DNA of 64,000 bases from Haemophilus haemolyticus. Its GTDB lineage: Bacteria; Pseudomonadota; Gammaproteobacteria; Enterobacterales; Pasteurellaceae. Each line of letters starts with the position of its first letter. Position 1 is the first letter of the stretch. The stretch lies in assembly GCF_003351405.1 (NCBI RefSeq), contig NZ_CP031240.1, forward strand, positions 868,001 through 932,000. The letters are read 5' to 3'. The notes beneath the pieces were generated by a model, which worked only from the letters and a program-made list of their open reading frames with translations, was not told the origin of the DNA and did no database searches. Positions 37,886 through 48,928 of the stretch are shown one piece after another. Made by a program: the position numbers and the translations under genes.

Positions 37886-38698
37886 TTATGCAGATTTTAA
37901 CTGCTCACCAATTTTCTCAAACAGGTTCTGAATTTGCTCTGCTCTATGCCCTAACACTCGCACAATCAACCCACCTTCACTCAACTGAGATATACCAAGA
38001 AGTAAGGATTTATCTGTTTCTTGCTGTTGAAGCTGTTGCGCTATCTGCTTAATTTCTGCAGATGTTTTTTGTAAGTTAATGTAAACCAATGATCCCTGAT
38101 GTGAAAAACCTTCCATTTGGCTTAAAGCAGTTAAATTCATTTTAGCCGGTAACCACTGAATACAATCTAACATCAGCGGTTTAACTTTCCCATTTTCTTG
38201 CACAAGCTGAACTTTTAAATGAGAAGAAAATTGGCGAAATTCAAAACGTTCATCATTTGCCACTCGCCCAATAGCCACAATTTCACCATAAATGAGCGTA
38301 CTCTCAGGTTGCATATTGATGAATGTTTTTTGTTTAAATGCAGAATCCTTATGCAAAACCAATGGATGAGGTAAATAAAATAAACGACTTTTCTCAGCAA
38401 GTTGAATTAATGTATTTTGCTCGGCAAAATCTCCCTCATTCATTGCCTGAACTCGAGTGAATGCCTGCGTATTTAAAGAAAGTGCGGTTGATTTTTCGAG
38501 CGTTATTTGAATATCAATGCGATCTCCAGCTAATAATCCCGGCGATGAAGACATTTGCATTGCACTAAGTCCATTTTCCCAAGAATCGGCATAAGCAGAT
38601 AACGTCATTACTTTAAAAGGTGGCGTCACAAAGTATTCATCAAGTTGAGTTTTACCGTTTGAGGAAAGTTTGGTGGAAAGGGATAATTTGCTGTTCAT
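37886..38698 (-). CDS. ureD: Urease accessory protein UreD (UreH)
   Basis: 270 residues. Scaffold protein that binds apo-urease with UreF and UreG and helps insert nickel. Recognised from EYFVTPPFKVMTLSAY, SSSPGLLAGDRIDIQITLE and AFTRVQAMN, typical of the family. It is the last gene of the urease cluster on this strand, but an opposite-strand DUF805 gene lies between it and ureG, so it probably needs its own promoter in the 100 bases before 38799. Confidence 0.93.
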   Translation of the reverse strand: MNSKLSLSTKLSSNGKTQLDEYFVTPPFKVMTLSAYADSWENGLSAMQMSSSPGLLAGDRIDIQITLEKSTALSLNTQAFTRVQAMNEGDFAEQNTLIQLAEKSRLFYLPHPLVLHKDSAFKQKTFINMQPESTLIYGEIVAIGRVANDERFEFRQFSSHLKVQLVQENGKVKPLMLDCIQWLPAKMNLTALSQMEGFSHQGSLVYINLQKTSAEIKQIAQQLQQQETDKSLLLGISQLSEGGLIVRVLGHRAEQIQNLFEKIGEQLKSA

Positions 38699-38798
38699 AA
38701 AAAATAACTAAAAGTTTTCTGTTTAAAATATGATATCCTATTGTGCAAAAAACAAACCATAATTGCGGTTCTTAATTTACGTTTATGAGGAAATTATT

Positions 38799-39113
38799 AT
38801 GGGTCGTATGAGACGCTTACATTACGGATTACACTTTATTGTGATCTTTTTTATCTACTTTATTTGTGGTTTTATTGAAAGATTAGCACCGTATAGCGGT
38901 TTCCCAGCCATTGTTTATCTTTTGATAATGTGTGGATATATTGGTGCTATCATTTATAGCATTTTTATTGCAATAAAACGTTTTCATGATATGGACAAAA
39001 GTGGTTGGTGGGCGTTACTTACCTTACTTCCACTTGTTTCTATCATTATTATTTTTATTCCAGGAACTAAAGGCTCAAACCGTTTTGGTGAAGATCCAAA
39101 AGTATCAAAATAA
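38799..39113 (+). CDS. DUF805 small membrane protein
   Basis: 104 residues with three or four membrane helices. DUF805 hallmarks are present: KRFHDMDKSGWWALLTLLPLV and the ending PGTKGSNRFGEDP. I chose the ATG at 38799, after GAGGAAATTATT; the TTG at 38763 is unlikely. It runs against the urease genes and separates ureD from ureG. The family's function is not known; members are often encoded near transport or stress genes. Its own terminator follows directly. Confidence 0.88.
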   Translation: MGRMRRLHYGLHFIVIFFIYFICGFIERLAPYSGFPAIVYLLIMCGYIGAIIYSIFIAIKRFHDMDKSGWWALLTLLPLVSIIIIFIPGTKGSNRFGEDPKVSK

Positions 39114-39118
39114 GTAGA

Positions 39119-39146
39119 AAAATAGGGCTTATACCCTATTTTTTTA
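39119..39146. terminator. Bidirectional hairpin DUF805 gene / ureG
   Basis: AAATAGGG and CCCTATTT pair around CTTATA and a run of T follows. It ends the DUF805 message and, on the other strand, ureG, which separates ureG from ureD transcription. Confidence 0.75.
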
Positions 39147-39779
39147 TCTCACTAATGCCTTAGGTTCTTCTACGTTCTTCAACAACGCATATTTTTCAAT
39201 CCAACCAATCACGCCATCGAGATTTTCTTTTTTCATTAAATTAGTAAACACAAAAGGCTGACCATTACGCATCCTACGCGCATCGCGCTCCATAATGCTT
39301 AAATCCGCACCAACAAATGGAGCGAGGTCTGTTTTGTTAATCACTAACAAATCTGAACGAGTGATACCTGGTCCACCTTTGCGTGGAATTTTTTCGCCTT
39401 GAGCCACGTCAATCACAAAAATAGTCACATCCGCTAAATCAGGGCTAAAGGTCGCAGATAAGTTATCACCACCAGATTCGATAAAGACGATTTCAACATC
39501 AGGAAAACGCGCCACCATTTCATCGACAGCTTCTAAATTCATTGAGGCATCTTCACGAATTGCCGTGTGGGGGCAACCGCCTGTCTCTACGCCCATAATT
39601 CGCTCAGGCGGAAGTAAACTATTTTTAGTTAAAAATTCCGCATCCTCTTGAGTGTAAATATCGTTAGTAATTACTGCTACGCTATATTTACTCGCCATTT
39701 CGCGAGTGAGTTTTTCAATTAAGGCCGTTTTTCCCGCGCCAACAGGGCCGGCCACACCAATTTTAATGTAGTTACGCAT
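39144..39779 (-). CDS. ureG: Urease accessory GTPase UreG
   Basis: 211 residues. SIMIBI GTPase that powers nickel delivery to urease. P-loop [14 protein letters not shown], metal-binding CPH in [17 protein letters not shown], and [13 protein letters not shown] are clear. I chose the ATG at 39779 ([18 protein letters not shown]); a Met at 39863 belongs to the spacer. It follows ureF by about 85 bases on the same strand. Confidence 0.97.
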   Translation of the reverse strand: MRNYIKIGVAGPVGAGKTALIEKLTREMASKYSVAVITNDIYTQEDAEFLTKNSLLPPERIMGVETGGCPHTAIREDASMNLEAVDEMVARFPDVEIVFIESGGDNLSATFSPDLADVTIFVIDVAQGEKIPRKGGPGITRSDLLVINKTDLAPFVGADLSIMERDARRMRNGQPFVFTNLMKKENLDGVIGWIEKYALLKNVEEPKALVR

Positions 39780-39863
39780 AATGTTCCTTTTGTTTTTGAT
39801 GATCACAGAAAAAGCCCATAAGCAATTCTGTGATAGTAAAATCTCAATAAAAAATGACCGCAC

Positions 39864-40571
39864 TTACGACATATAAAGTCGCGTATAAAGTACTTCGTGT
39901 TGCATTGCTCGTATATCATTCGCAAACGTTGCAGCACCAAGCCAATCTAAATTGGGTTCTAAACTTAATTCCACTGCTTGAACAAAAGATGCCCGTAAAT
40001 CGAACAAAATATCTTGCCCGTCCATTTGACTAAGTGGAATAAGTTTTACGCCGTTGGTAATAGAGCCAACCGCGGCATTGTAGTAAAAGGCATAAAGCGT
40101 ATCTGATTTTGTCAGCCCCATTGCTTGTGCCACCATAGCAAAAACAATGGGAAAGTAACCTTGCACCTCTTTATTTAAAATCGCTTGTTGAAATTGACTT
40201 AACATCGGGTGCTGTTCATAGCGGATAAAAATTTTCAACAATCGTACACCGAGTTTAAAACTGCCTTCACGGCTTTCGCGAGCAATTTTTGTTGCAGAAA
40301 GCGAATGTTCTAACTCACACAATCTTTCAAAATCATTCTCAGCCATTGCATCAAATGCGAGAGAAAGATACGCCCCGTCATTATATATCCAGTTCTGTAA
40401 TAACTGTGTTTGGACATATTCTTCAAGGCTTGCTTTAGTCGAAACAACACCTTGCTGCACAAAGGTTTCTAAGCCATTAGAGTGGTTAAATCCACCAATG
40501 GGCAACGTTGGATCAACCAAATGTAGTAAAGCCCCTAAATCAACAAGCGAGCGATTTAATGTTGATGCCAA
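39864..40571 (-). CDS. ureF: Urease accessory protein UreF
   Basis: 235 residues, all-helical. It binds UreD and urease and gates the GTPase cycle of UreG. Segments LLHLVDPTLPIGGFNHSNGLE and GVKLIPLSQMDGQDILF are typical. Its start overlaps the end of ureE by 16 bases, so the two are coupled. Confidence 0.95.
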   Translation of the reverse strand: MASTLNRSLVDLGALLHLVDPTLPIGGFNHSNGLETFVQQGVVSTKASLEEYVQTQLLQNWIYNDGAYLSLAFDAMAENDFERLCELEHSLSATKIARESREGSFKLGVRLLKIFIRYEQHPMLSQFQQAILNKEVQGYFPIVFAMVAQAMGLTKSDTLYAFYYNAAVGSITNGVKLIPLSQMDGQDILFDLRASFVQAVELSLEPNLDWLGAATFANDIRAMQHEVLYTRLYMS

Positions 40572-41104
40572 TTGCTGTCTCCGTGTTGATGGTAACCTTG
40601 TGAATGACTATGAGAATGCCCATGTCCTTGCGCTGAATTTGCTCTTAAGGCTTGGCTCAAACGACGCTCTGCTTTTTGTGGGTTAAACCCTGCTGCGTCT
40701 AACCATTCAAACATAGGCTTATCGTAAGGCAATGTGACTTCATCACCATCTAAAAAGAGCGGTGAATGTTTATTGCCAATTTCATAACAAGCTCGAGCCA
40801 TTTCAGGCAAGGTTTTTGGCGACAACACAATCACTTCGCTTGGCAAGATTTCGATCACAATCGCCAACTCATCACTGATAAACACCACATCATCGTGTTT
40901 CAAGCGTTGCCCCTCTTTGAGCAAACGAAATGCCACTTCACGCCCCGTATTTGTAGTTTTACGCAAAATATTCCGTTCGCTTTCATACCACTGCAATGCG
41001 ACACGTTCAATAGTCTGATTAGTAATTTTGCCTTCAGCCTGAAGGCTAGTTAAATCGCCTAAAATGGTATCCATAATGGGCAGAATAGGGTTGAGGATTT
41101 TCAT
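40556..41104 (-). CDS. ureE: Urease accessory protein UreE, nickel metallochaperone
   Basis: 182 residues. Dimeric nickel chaperone that hands the metal to UreG or urease. After the core domains (EVAFRLLKEGQRLKHDDVVF) the C-terminus is His-rich (GHGHSHSHSQGYHQHGD), which can hold several Ni ions. It follows the GST-like gene by 8 bases, and both are behind ureC. Confidence 0.95.
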   Translation of the reverse strand: MKILNPILPIMDTILGDLTSLQAEGKITNQTIERVALQWYESERNILRKTTNTGREVAFRLLKEGQRLKHDDVVFISDELAIVIEILPSEVIVLSPKTLPEMARACYEIGNKHSPLFLDGDEVTLPYDKPMFEWLDAAGFNPQKAERRLSQALRANSAQGHGHSHSHSQGYHQHGDSNWHQH

Positions 41105-41112
41105 ATTTCGTC

Positions 41113-41733
41113 TTATGCCAGTGGTTTTGTGCTAGACAAAACCTCATATTTTTCATTCATCTCTGCCGCCCAAGAGGTTAAATTTGGAAATTCTTTTGCA
41201 AGATCTAATCCAATTTTCTCAGCTCTGAATAAGAACCAATCAATGACAGCGACTGTCATTAGCGTGCCAATATTTAATTCCGTGCCAAATGGTTTTAAAT
41301 CTTGCTCAAGTCTTGCAAAACTTTGACGATTACGTTCGGTTAGTTGTTGATGGCGAGCTGTCCACCATTCACTTTCAGGGCGAAGCATTTTTTCAGCCAT
41401 CATCGGTACGGTGTTTTCCATAATGCCATCTGCTAAGTTATGTAAGGCGAGTACCGCCCAACGTGGCTTGCCACTTTCTGGAATGAGTTTAGGCTCTACC
41501 TTGCCTTTTTGGTCGAGATATTCGCAAATGAGCAAACTGCCATAAAGCCAATTACCACAATTACGTTCTAACGCTGGCACTCGACCTAGAGGATTTGCCT
41601 GATTATGCGGAGAGCTTGCATCAAATGATGAACCAATTTTAATCAGTTCTGTTTTATCTAATAGTTGTTGATATTTCAACGTTACCAGTACTTTACGTAC
41701 ATATGGACTGGTGGTGGAGTACCAAAGTTTCAT
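41113..41733 (-). CDS. Glutathione S-transferase-like protein inside the urease cluster
   Basis: 206 residues with a thioredoxin-like N-terminal domain (MKLWYSTTSPYVRKVLVTLK, then NPLGRVPAL with the cis-Pro and YGSLLICEYLD with the glutathione-binding Ser-type position) and an all-helical C-terminal domain. It resembles YibF/YfcF-type GSTs. It is inserted between ureC and ureE on the same strand with 8 bases to ureE, so it is probably expressed with the urease genes. I do not recall this gene in the classical H. influenzae urease operon. Detoxification or a redox role is unproven. Confidence 0.85.
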   Translation of the reverse strand: MKLWYSTTSPYVRKVLVTLKYQQLLDKTELIKIGSSFDASSPHNQANPLGRVPALERNCGNWLYGSLLICEYLDQKGKVEPKLIPESGKPRWAVLALHNLADGIMENTVPMMAEKMLRPESEWWTARHQQLTERNRQSFARLEQDLKPFGTELNIGTLMTVAVIDWFLFRAEKIGLDLAKEFPNLTSWAAEMNEKYEVLSSTKPLA

Positions 41734-41770
41734 TGTAAATTCTCCTTAAAATTTGACCGCTCTTTTCTGC

Positions 41771-43489
41771 TTAGAACATAAAATATCGTTGTCCCAATGG
41801 CACCGTATCCACGGGTTCGCAGGTAATGAGTTCACCATCAACACGCACTTCATAGCGTTCTGGATCTATCGTGATTTCAGGCGTAGCATTGTTGTGAACG
41901 AGATCTTTTTTACCCACACTGCGGCAGCCTTTCACGGCAATAGTTTCTTTGTGTAAACCGAATTTCGCACGAATATCGGCTTTTTCAGCGGCTTGTGAAA
42001 CGAAGAACACTGCTGTTTGTGCTGTCGCCAAACCTTGTGCACCGTACATTGGACGGTAGAATACAGGTTGCGGCGTTGGAATTGAGGCATTTGGGTCGCC
42101 CATTTTAGCGTAGCTAATAAAGCCTTTTTTAATTACCACTTCTGGTTTTACCCCAAAGAACATCGGTTTCCATAACACAATATCTGCAATTTTGCCCACT
42201 TCTAATGAACCGATATGATCCGCAATACCATGAGCAATTGCTGGATTGATGGTGTATTTCGCAATATAGCGTTTAATACGGAAGTTATCGTTTCCTTCAT
42301 TACCTAGCTCGCCACGTTGCATTTTCATTTTATCTGCCGTTTGCCATGTACGAATAACGACTTCGCCAATACGTCCCATTGCTTGAGAGTCTGAACTCAT
42401 AATGGAGAATACGCCCATATCGTGCAAGATGTCTTCCGCTGCAATAGTTTCAGGGCGAATACGACTATCAGCAAATGCCACGTCTTCTGGTACGCGTTTA
42501 TCTAAGTGATGGCAAACCATCAACATATCTAAATGTTCATCAATGGTGTTTTTCGTAAATGGACGAGTCGGGTTGGTTGAAGCGGGCAATACGTTTGGAT
42601 ACATTGCCGCTTTAATGATGTCAGGCGCATGACCGCCACCAGCACCTTCTGTGTGGAAGGTGTGAATCACACGTCCATCAATCGCTTTCATGGTATCTTC
42701 TAAGAAGCCACTTTCATTTAGCGTATCGGTGTGAATGGCCACTTGAATATCCATTTCATCTGCCACTTTTAAGGCAGAATCAATTACTGCAGGCGTTGCG
42801 CCCCAGTCTTCGTGGATTTTTAAGCCTAATGCGCCTGCTTCAATTTGTTCGCGTAGCGGATCTAAAGTTGAGCAGTTTCCTTTACCAAAAAAACCGACGT
42901 TTACAGGCAATGCCTCTGCTGCTTGGAACATACGCTCCATATACCAAGCGCCCGGTGTACAAGTGGTTGCGTGCGTACCATCAGCCGGGCCTGTTCCGCC
43001 ACCAATTAAAGTCGTAACCCCACTTTCAATCGCATGTTGTGCTTGTTGAGGGCAAATAAAGTGAATGTGGGTATCAATACCGCCAGCGGTTGCAATTAAA
43101 TGAGCACCATTATGCACTTCCGTACTAGCACCGATAATCATGTTTGGCGTGACGTTATCCATGGTGTCAGGGTTACCTGCTTGTCCAATACCGACAATAC
43201 GACCATCGCGAATACCAATATCGGCTTTGATAATGCCTAATTTAGCATCAATGATCATCACGTTGGTAATGACAAAATCCAATACATTTGGATTATCGCG
43301 AGTTGCGGTACCGCTTTGCGCCATGCCATCACGCACGCTTTTACCGCCACCAAATTTACACTCATCACCTTTGGTTAATAAATCTTGTTCAATGGTTGCC
43401 CATAAATTGGTATCGCCTAAACGGACTTTATCACCCACCGTAGGGCCATAAGTTGCTACATATTGCGCTCTTGAAATTGTTAATGCCAT
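41771..43489 (-). CDS. ureC: Urease alpha subunit
   Basis: 572 residues, the catalytic subunit with two nickel ions. The carbamylated lysine lies in [11 protein letters not shown], metal ligands in [13 protein letters not shown] and [15 protein letters not shown], and the mobile flap in [20 protein letters not shown] with the Cys-His pair. Urease splits urea to ammonia and CO2 and supports acid tolerance and nitrogen supply. It lies directly behind ureB and ureA. Confidence 0.98.
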   Translation of the reverse strand: MALTISRAQYVATYGPTVGDKVRLGDTNLWATIEQDLLTKGDECKFGGGKSVRDGMAQSGTATRDNPNVLDFVITNVMIIDAKLGIIKADIGIRDGRIVGIGQAGNPDTMDNVTPNMIIGASTEVHNGAHLIATAGGIDTHIHFICPQQAQHAIESGVTTLIGGGTGPADGTHATTCTPGAWYMERMFQAAEALPVNVGFFGKGNCSTLDPLREQIEAGALGLKIHEDWGATPAVIDSALKVADEMDIQVAIHTDTLNESGFLEDTMKAIDGRVIHTFHTEGAGGGHAPDIIKAAMYPNVLPASTNPTRPFTKNTIDEHLDMLMVCHHLDKRVPEDVAFADSRIRPETIAAEDILHDMGVFSIMSSDSQAMGRIGEVVIRTWQTADKMKMQRGELGNEGNDNFRIKRYIAKYTINPAIAHGIADHIGSLEVGKIADIVLWKPMFFGVKPEVVIKKGFISYAKMGDPNASIPTPQPVFYRPMYGAQGLATAQTAVFFVSQAAEKADIRAKFGLHKETIAVKGCRSVGKKDLVHNNATPEITIDPERYEVRVDGELITCEPVDTVPLGQRYFMF

Positions 43490-43500
43490 TCTGCCCTACC

Positions 43501-43806
43501 TTATAATTTTCCATCAATTTTATTATGGAAACCGTAAATGATTTGGTTACCACCAAAAGCAACTAATTCTACTGATTTCACTTCACCTGGTTCAAAACGC
43601 ACTGCGTTACCAGATGGCACATTTAAACGCATTCCGCGTGCTAAAGTGCGGTCAAATTTAAGGGCATTATTGGTCTCAAAAAAATGGTAGTGAGAGCCAA
43701 CTTGAATGGGTCTATCGCCTGAGTTAGTTACTTCAATTATCACTGTTTTTCTGTCGACATTAGCGAGAATATCGCCTTCGGCTAATTGGTATTCGCCTGG
43801 GATCAT
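43501..43806 (-). CDS. ureB: Urease beta subunit
   Basis: 101 residues. Structural subunit with the motif [12 protein letters not shown] and [20 protein letters not shown], followed by [24 protein letters not shown]. It packs with UreA and UreC in the (abc)3 enzyme. 11 bases separate it from ureC. Confidence 0.97.
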   Translation of the reverse strand: MIPGEYQLAEGDILANVDRKTVIIEVTNSGDRPIQVGSHYHFFETNNALKFDRTLARGMRLNVPSGNAVRFEPGEVKSVELVAFGGNQIIYGFHNKIDGKL

Positions 43807-43828
43807 AGTATTTAAATCCTTCTATTTT

Positions 43829-44131
43829 TTATCTAATCGGATTATGCACGGTAACAAGTTTTGTACCATCTGGGAAAGTCGCTTCAATCTGGACTTCATG
43901 AACCATTTCTGCCACACCTTCCATGACATCATCAACGGTTAAAAGTGTTGAGCCATATTGCATCACTTCCGCTACACTCATTCCGTCCCTTGCTGCCTCT
44001 TGTAAATGGCTCGCAATATAAGCAATGGTTTCTGGATAATTTAATTTAACGCCTCTCATTTTACGTTTTGCAGCCAGTTCACCGGCCAAAAAGAGCATTA
44101 GCTTTTCTTGTTCTCTTGATGTTAAGTGCAT
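43829..44131 (-). CDS. ureA: Urease gamma subunit
   Basis: 100 residues. Begins [20 protein letters not shown] and holds ARKRKxRG-type [20 protein letters not shown], both classical for UreA. It is the first gene of the urease operon. The promoter must lie in the 167 bases shared with groES; no clear regulator site was spotted there. Confidence 0.97.
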   Translation of the reverse strand: MHLTSREQEKLMLFLAGELAAKRKMRGVKLNYPETIAYIASHLQEAARDGMSVAEVMQYGSTLLTVDDVMEGVAEMVHEVQIEATFPDGTKLVTVHNPIR

Positions 44132-44229
44132 ATATTCATTCCTTCATTTATTTATCGCACAAAGAGCGGCGAATTTTACGTAAAAAATCCAAATAGGAAA
44201 AACATTTTGTCAGAATTTTTTATGAATAG

Positions 44230-44260
44230 CCCTTGAAAGCGAAAAAATGTTCCTTATATA
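44230..44260 (+). promoter_or_regulatory. Heat-shock (sigma-32) promoter of groESL
   Basis: CCCTTGAAA at 44230-44238 and CCTTATATA at 44252-44260, 13 bases apart, match the sigma-32 elements CTTGAAA and CCCCATNTA in order and spacing. The ATG of groES follows 39 bases later. No CIRCE inverted repeat is present. rpoH itself is encoded at 62684. Confidence 0.7.
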
Positions 44261-44298
44261 AAAACCGCACTTACAAATTCTTAAGAAGGAAATTAATC

Positions 44299-44589
44299 AT
44301 GAATATTCGTCCTTTACACGATCGTGTAATTATTAAACGTGAAGAAGTCGAAACCCGTTCAGCTGGCGGTATCGTATTGACAGGTTCAGCAGCGACTAAA
44401 TCAACCCGCGCGAAAGTATTAGCTGTGGGGAAAGGTCGTATTTTAGAAAATGGCACTGTTCAACCATTAGATGTGAAAGTGGGCGATACCGTAATTTTCA
44501 ACGACGGTTACGGTGTGAAAAGCGAAAAAATCGATGGTGAAGAAGTATTAATCATTTCTGAAAATGACATCTTAGCAATTGTAGAATAA
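44299..44589 (+). CDS. groES: Co-chaperonin GroES
   Basis: 96 residues. Heptameric lid of the GroEL chamber. Start [18 protein letters not shown] and the mobile-loop segment [18 protein letters not shown] are diagnostic. I chose the ATG at 44299 (AAGAAGGAAATT upstream); an earlier Met at 44233 has no Shine-Dalgarno and lies in the promoter. It is 19 bases ahead of groEL. Confidence 0.98.
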   Translation: MNIRPLHDRVIIKREEVETRSAGGIVLTGSAATKSTRAKVLAVGKGRILENGTVQPLDVKVGDTVIFNDGYGVKSEKIDGEEVLIISENDILAIVE

Positions 44590-44593
44590 TTAG

Positions 44594-46252
<1,659 letters not shown>

Positions 46253-46276
46253 TTCGCCCATCATCAGGTAAAAAGT

Positions 46277-46316
46277 GCGGTCGTTTTTCCACAAGGAAAA
46301 GCGATCGCTTTTTTAT
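46277..46316 (+). terminator. Terminator of groEL made with an uptake signal arm
   Basis: GCGGTCGTTTTTCC and GGAAAAGCGATCGC pair around ACAA with a few G-U pairs, followed by TTTTTTATTT. The left arm is the tail of AAAAGTGCGGTC, so one uptake signal is part of the stem. Confidence 0.7.
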
Positions 46317-46361
46317 TTACAAAGGTTTACACTAATTTCAAATTTACTCAGGACATCTATT

Positions 46362-46910
46362 ATGCTCATTTCTCATTCTGACCTTAACCAACAACTTAAA
46401 TCTGCTGGAATCGGCTTTAATGCAACAGAACTACACGGTTTTTTAAGTGGTTTACTTTGTGGTGGCTTAAAAGATCAAAGTTGGCTACCGCTCTTATATC
46501 AATTCAGCAATGATAATCACGCTTACCCAACAGCATTAGTTCAACCCGTTACAGAACTTTATGAACAAATTAGTCAAACCTTATCAAATGTTGAAGGATT
46601 TACCTTTGAACTTGGTTTAACCGAAGATGAAAATGTCTTTGCGCAAGCGGATAGCTTATCTGACTGGGCAAACCAATTCTTACTTGGTCTTGGCTTAGCA
46701 CAACCTGAATTAGCAAAAGAAAAAGGCGAAATTGGCGAAGCCGTAGATGATTTACAAGATATTTGCCAACTTGGTTATGATGAAGACGATAACGAAGAAG
46801 AGCTTGCGGAAGCACTAGAAGAAATCGTTGAGTATGTTCGCACCATTGCTATGTTGTTCTATTCTCATTTCAACGAAGGAGAAATAGAGAGCAAACCTGT
46901 ATTACATTAA
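46362..46910 (+). CDS. UPF0149 / YgfB-family protein
   Basis: 182 residues, acidic, all-helical. Starts [35 protein letters not shown], ending with an acidic segment ([21 protein letters not shown]). The crystal structure of an H. influenzae YgfB member is known, but its function is not settled; a link with proline aminopeptidase is suggested because ygfB lies just before pepP in enterics as well as here. I chose the Met at 46362; the earlier Met at 46275 lies in the terminator. Confidence 0.88.
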   Translation: MLISHSDLNQQLKSAGIGFNATELHGFLSGLLCGGLKDQSWLPLLYQFSNDNHAYPTALVQPVTELYEQISQTLSNVEGFTFELGLTEDENVFAQADSLSDWANQFLLGLGLAQPELAKEKGEIGEAVDDLQDICQLGYDEDDNEEELAEALEEIVEYVRTIAMLFYSHFNEGEIESKPVLH

Positions 46911-46921
46911 GGAGATCTCGA

Positions 46922-48217
46922 ATGGAATTGGCTTATATGGCTGAATTGCCTAAAGAAGAATTTGAGGAACGCCGCACACGAGTATTCGCTCAAATGCAAC
47001 CTAATTCGGCATTATTGCTTTTTTCTGAAATCGAAAAACGCCGTAATAATGATTGTACCTATCCTTTCCGTCAAGATAGCTATTTTTGGTATTTAACGGG
47101 CTTTAATGAACCGAATGCAGCACTGTTATTACTGAAAACAGAACAAGCAGAAAAAGCCATTATTTTTCTTCGTCCACGCGATCCGTTACTTGAAACGTGG
47201 AATGGTCGCCGATTAGGTGTTGAGCTTGCACCACAGCAACTTAATGTAAATGAAGCCTATTCTATTGAAGAATTCGCTACCGTACTGCCCCAAATACTAA
47301 AAAATTTGACCGCACTTTACCATGTGCCAGAAATTCATACTTGGGGTGATAAATTAGTGACAGAAAGTGCGGTGAGTTTTAGCGATATTTTAGATTGGCG
47401 ACCAATGCTCAGCGAAATGCGCCTTATAAAATCGCCTAATGAAATCCGATTAATGCAACAAGCGGGACAAATTACGGCACTTGGGCATATTAAAGCGATG
47501 CAAACGACACATCCAAATCGCTTTGAATATGAAATTGAAAGCGATATTTTGCATGAATTTAATCGCCATTGTGCCAGATTTCCTTCTTACAATTCCATTG
47601 TTGCAGGGGGAAGTAACGCCTGTATTTTGCACTACACAGAAAATGATCGTCCATTAAATGATGGGGATTTAGTGTTAATCGATGCTGGCTGTGAATTTGC
47701 CATGTATGCGGGTGATATTACCCGCACTTTTCCTGTAAATGGAAAATTTAGCCAGCCTCAACGTGAAATTTATGAGTTAGTTTTAAAAGCACAAAAACGT
47801 GCGATTGAGTTACTTATACCTGGCAATTCCATTAAGCAAGCCAATGACGAAGTCATTCGTATTAAAACCCAAGGATTAGTGGATTTAGGCATCTTACAAG
47901 GTGATGTCGATACACTCATTGAACAACAAGTTTATCGCCAATTTTATATGCATGGATTAGGACACTGGCTAGGTTTAGATGTGCATGATGTGGGTAGCTA
48001 TGGTCAGGATAAACAGCGTATACTCGAAATCGGCATGGTGATTACCGTTGAGCCTGGTATTTATATTTCAGAAGATGCTGATGTTCCAGAGCAATACAAA
48101 GGGATTGGCGTGCGCATTGAAGACAATTTGCTTATGACTGAATATGGTAATAAAATCCTAACCGCAGCGGCCCCTAAAGAAATTGCAGACATTGAAAATT
48201 TAATGAATTTTTCATAA
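46922..48217 (+). CDS. pepP: Xaa-Pro aminopeptidase P
   Basis: Removes an N-terminal residue that precedes proline; Mn enzyme of the creatinase (pita-bread) fold. 431 residues. The metal ligands stand in IDAGCEFAMYAGDITRTFP, HGLGHWLGLDVHDVG, VEPGIY and VRIEDNLLMT. N-terminal domain begins KEEFEERRTRVFAQM. AAGGAGATCTCGA precedes the ATG at 46922. It follows the YgfB-like gene by 11 bases, so they form one unit. Confidence 0.95.
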   Translation: MELAYMAELPKEEFEERRTRVFAQMQPNSALLLFSEIEKRRNNDCTYPFRQDSYFWYLTGFNEPNAALLLLKTEQAEKAIIFLRPRDPLLETWNGRRLGVELAPQQLNVNEAYSIEEFATVLPQILKNLTALYHVPEIHTWGDKLVTESAVSFSDILDWRPMLSEMRLIKSPNEIRLMQQAGQITALGHIKAMQTTHPNRFEYEIESDILHEFNRHCARFPSYNSIVAGGSNACILHYTENDRPLNDGDLVLIDAGCEFAMYAGDITRTFPVNGKFSQPQREIYELVLKAQKRAIELLIPGNSIKQANDEVIRIKTQGLVDLGILQGDVDTLIEQQVYRQFYMHGLGHWLGLDVHDVGSYGQDKQRILEIGMVITVEPGIYISEDADVPEQYKGIGVRIEDNLLMTEYGNKILTAAAPKEIADIENLMNFS

Positions 48218-48229
48218 AAATGTTTAAAT

Positions 48230-48245
48230 TGTGATCTAGTACACA
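48230..48245 (+). promoter_or_regulatory. CRP-like site upstream of uspA
   Basis: TGTGATCTAGTACACA (48230-48245) is an almost perfect CRP half-site pair (TGTGA-N6-TCACA with one change). It lies about 78 bases before the uspA ATG. Functional control is inferred. Confidence 0.65.
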
Positions 48246-48315
48246 GTTTTTTATTGCTCAAAATGTTAGCATTAGAACCAGTTAAAAGCCGAACCAATCA
48301 GTTAAGGAGTCGATT

Positions 48316-48741
48316 ATGTACAAACACGTTTTAGTGGCAGTAGATCTTTCTGAAGAGAGTCCAGTTTTACTTAAAAAAGCGGTTGGGGTTGCAAAACGCC
48401 ATGAAGCAAAACTTTCTATCATCCACGTTGATGTAAACTTCTCGGATCTTTACACTGGATTGATTGATGTGAATATGTCTTCAATGCAAGACAGAATTTC
48501 CACGGAAACACAAAAAGCCTTGTTAGATTTAGCTGAAAGTGCGGATTATCCAATTTCAGAAAAATTGAGTGGCAGTGGTGATTTAGGGCAAGTTCTAAGT
48601 GATGCTATCGAACAATATGATGTAGATTTATTAGTGACGGGACATCACCAAGATTTTTGGAGTAAGTTAATGTCTTCAACACGTCAAGTGATGAATACGA
48701 TTAAAATTGATATGTTGGTTGTTCCGCTTAGAGATGAATAA
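48316..48741 (+). CDS. uspA: Universal stress protein A
   Basis: 141 residues, dimer of the Usp fold. Start [19 protein letters not shown] and end [20 protein letters not shown] match UspA. It helps survival in growth arrest and oxidative stress; the A-type lacks ATP binding. A CRP-like site precedes it and a paired-uptake-signal terminator follows. Confidence 0.95.
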   Translation: MYKHVLVAVDLSEESPVLLKKAVGVAKRHEAKLSIIHVDVNFSDLYTGLIDVNMSSMQDRISTETQKALLDLAESADYPISEKLSGSGDLGQVLSDAIEQYDVDLLVTGHHQDFWSKLMSSTRQVMNTIKIDMLVVPLRDE

Positions 48742-48786
48742 TTAACAAGAAATTGTTTTTTGAATAATCTGAAATAACTTAAATTT

Positions 48787-48830
48787 TAACCGCACTTCTC
48801 AAATAGCGTCGTGAAGTGCGGTTTTATTTT
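48787..48830 (+). terminator. Paired uptake signal terminator after uspA
   Basis: AACCGCACTTC and GAAGTGCGGTT face each other over a 14-base loop and are followed by TTATTTTGG. The stem is perfect over 11 bp. Confidence 0.75.
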
Positions 48831-48928
48831 GGGGTTTTGGCAAAAAGCCTTTTTATAAATTTCAAAAATATGCAAAAATAGTACGGTTTAGTTTTTATTT
48901 TTATTATGGGTAACAAGGATTCTTTTTA

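Noticed and set aside
44132-44298. CIRCE/HrcA control of groESL
   Set aside because: No TTAGCACTC inverted repeat; sigma-32-type elements are present instead.
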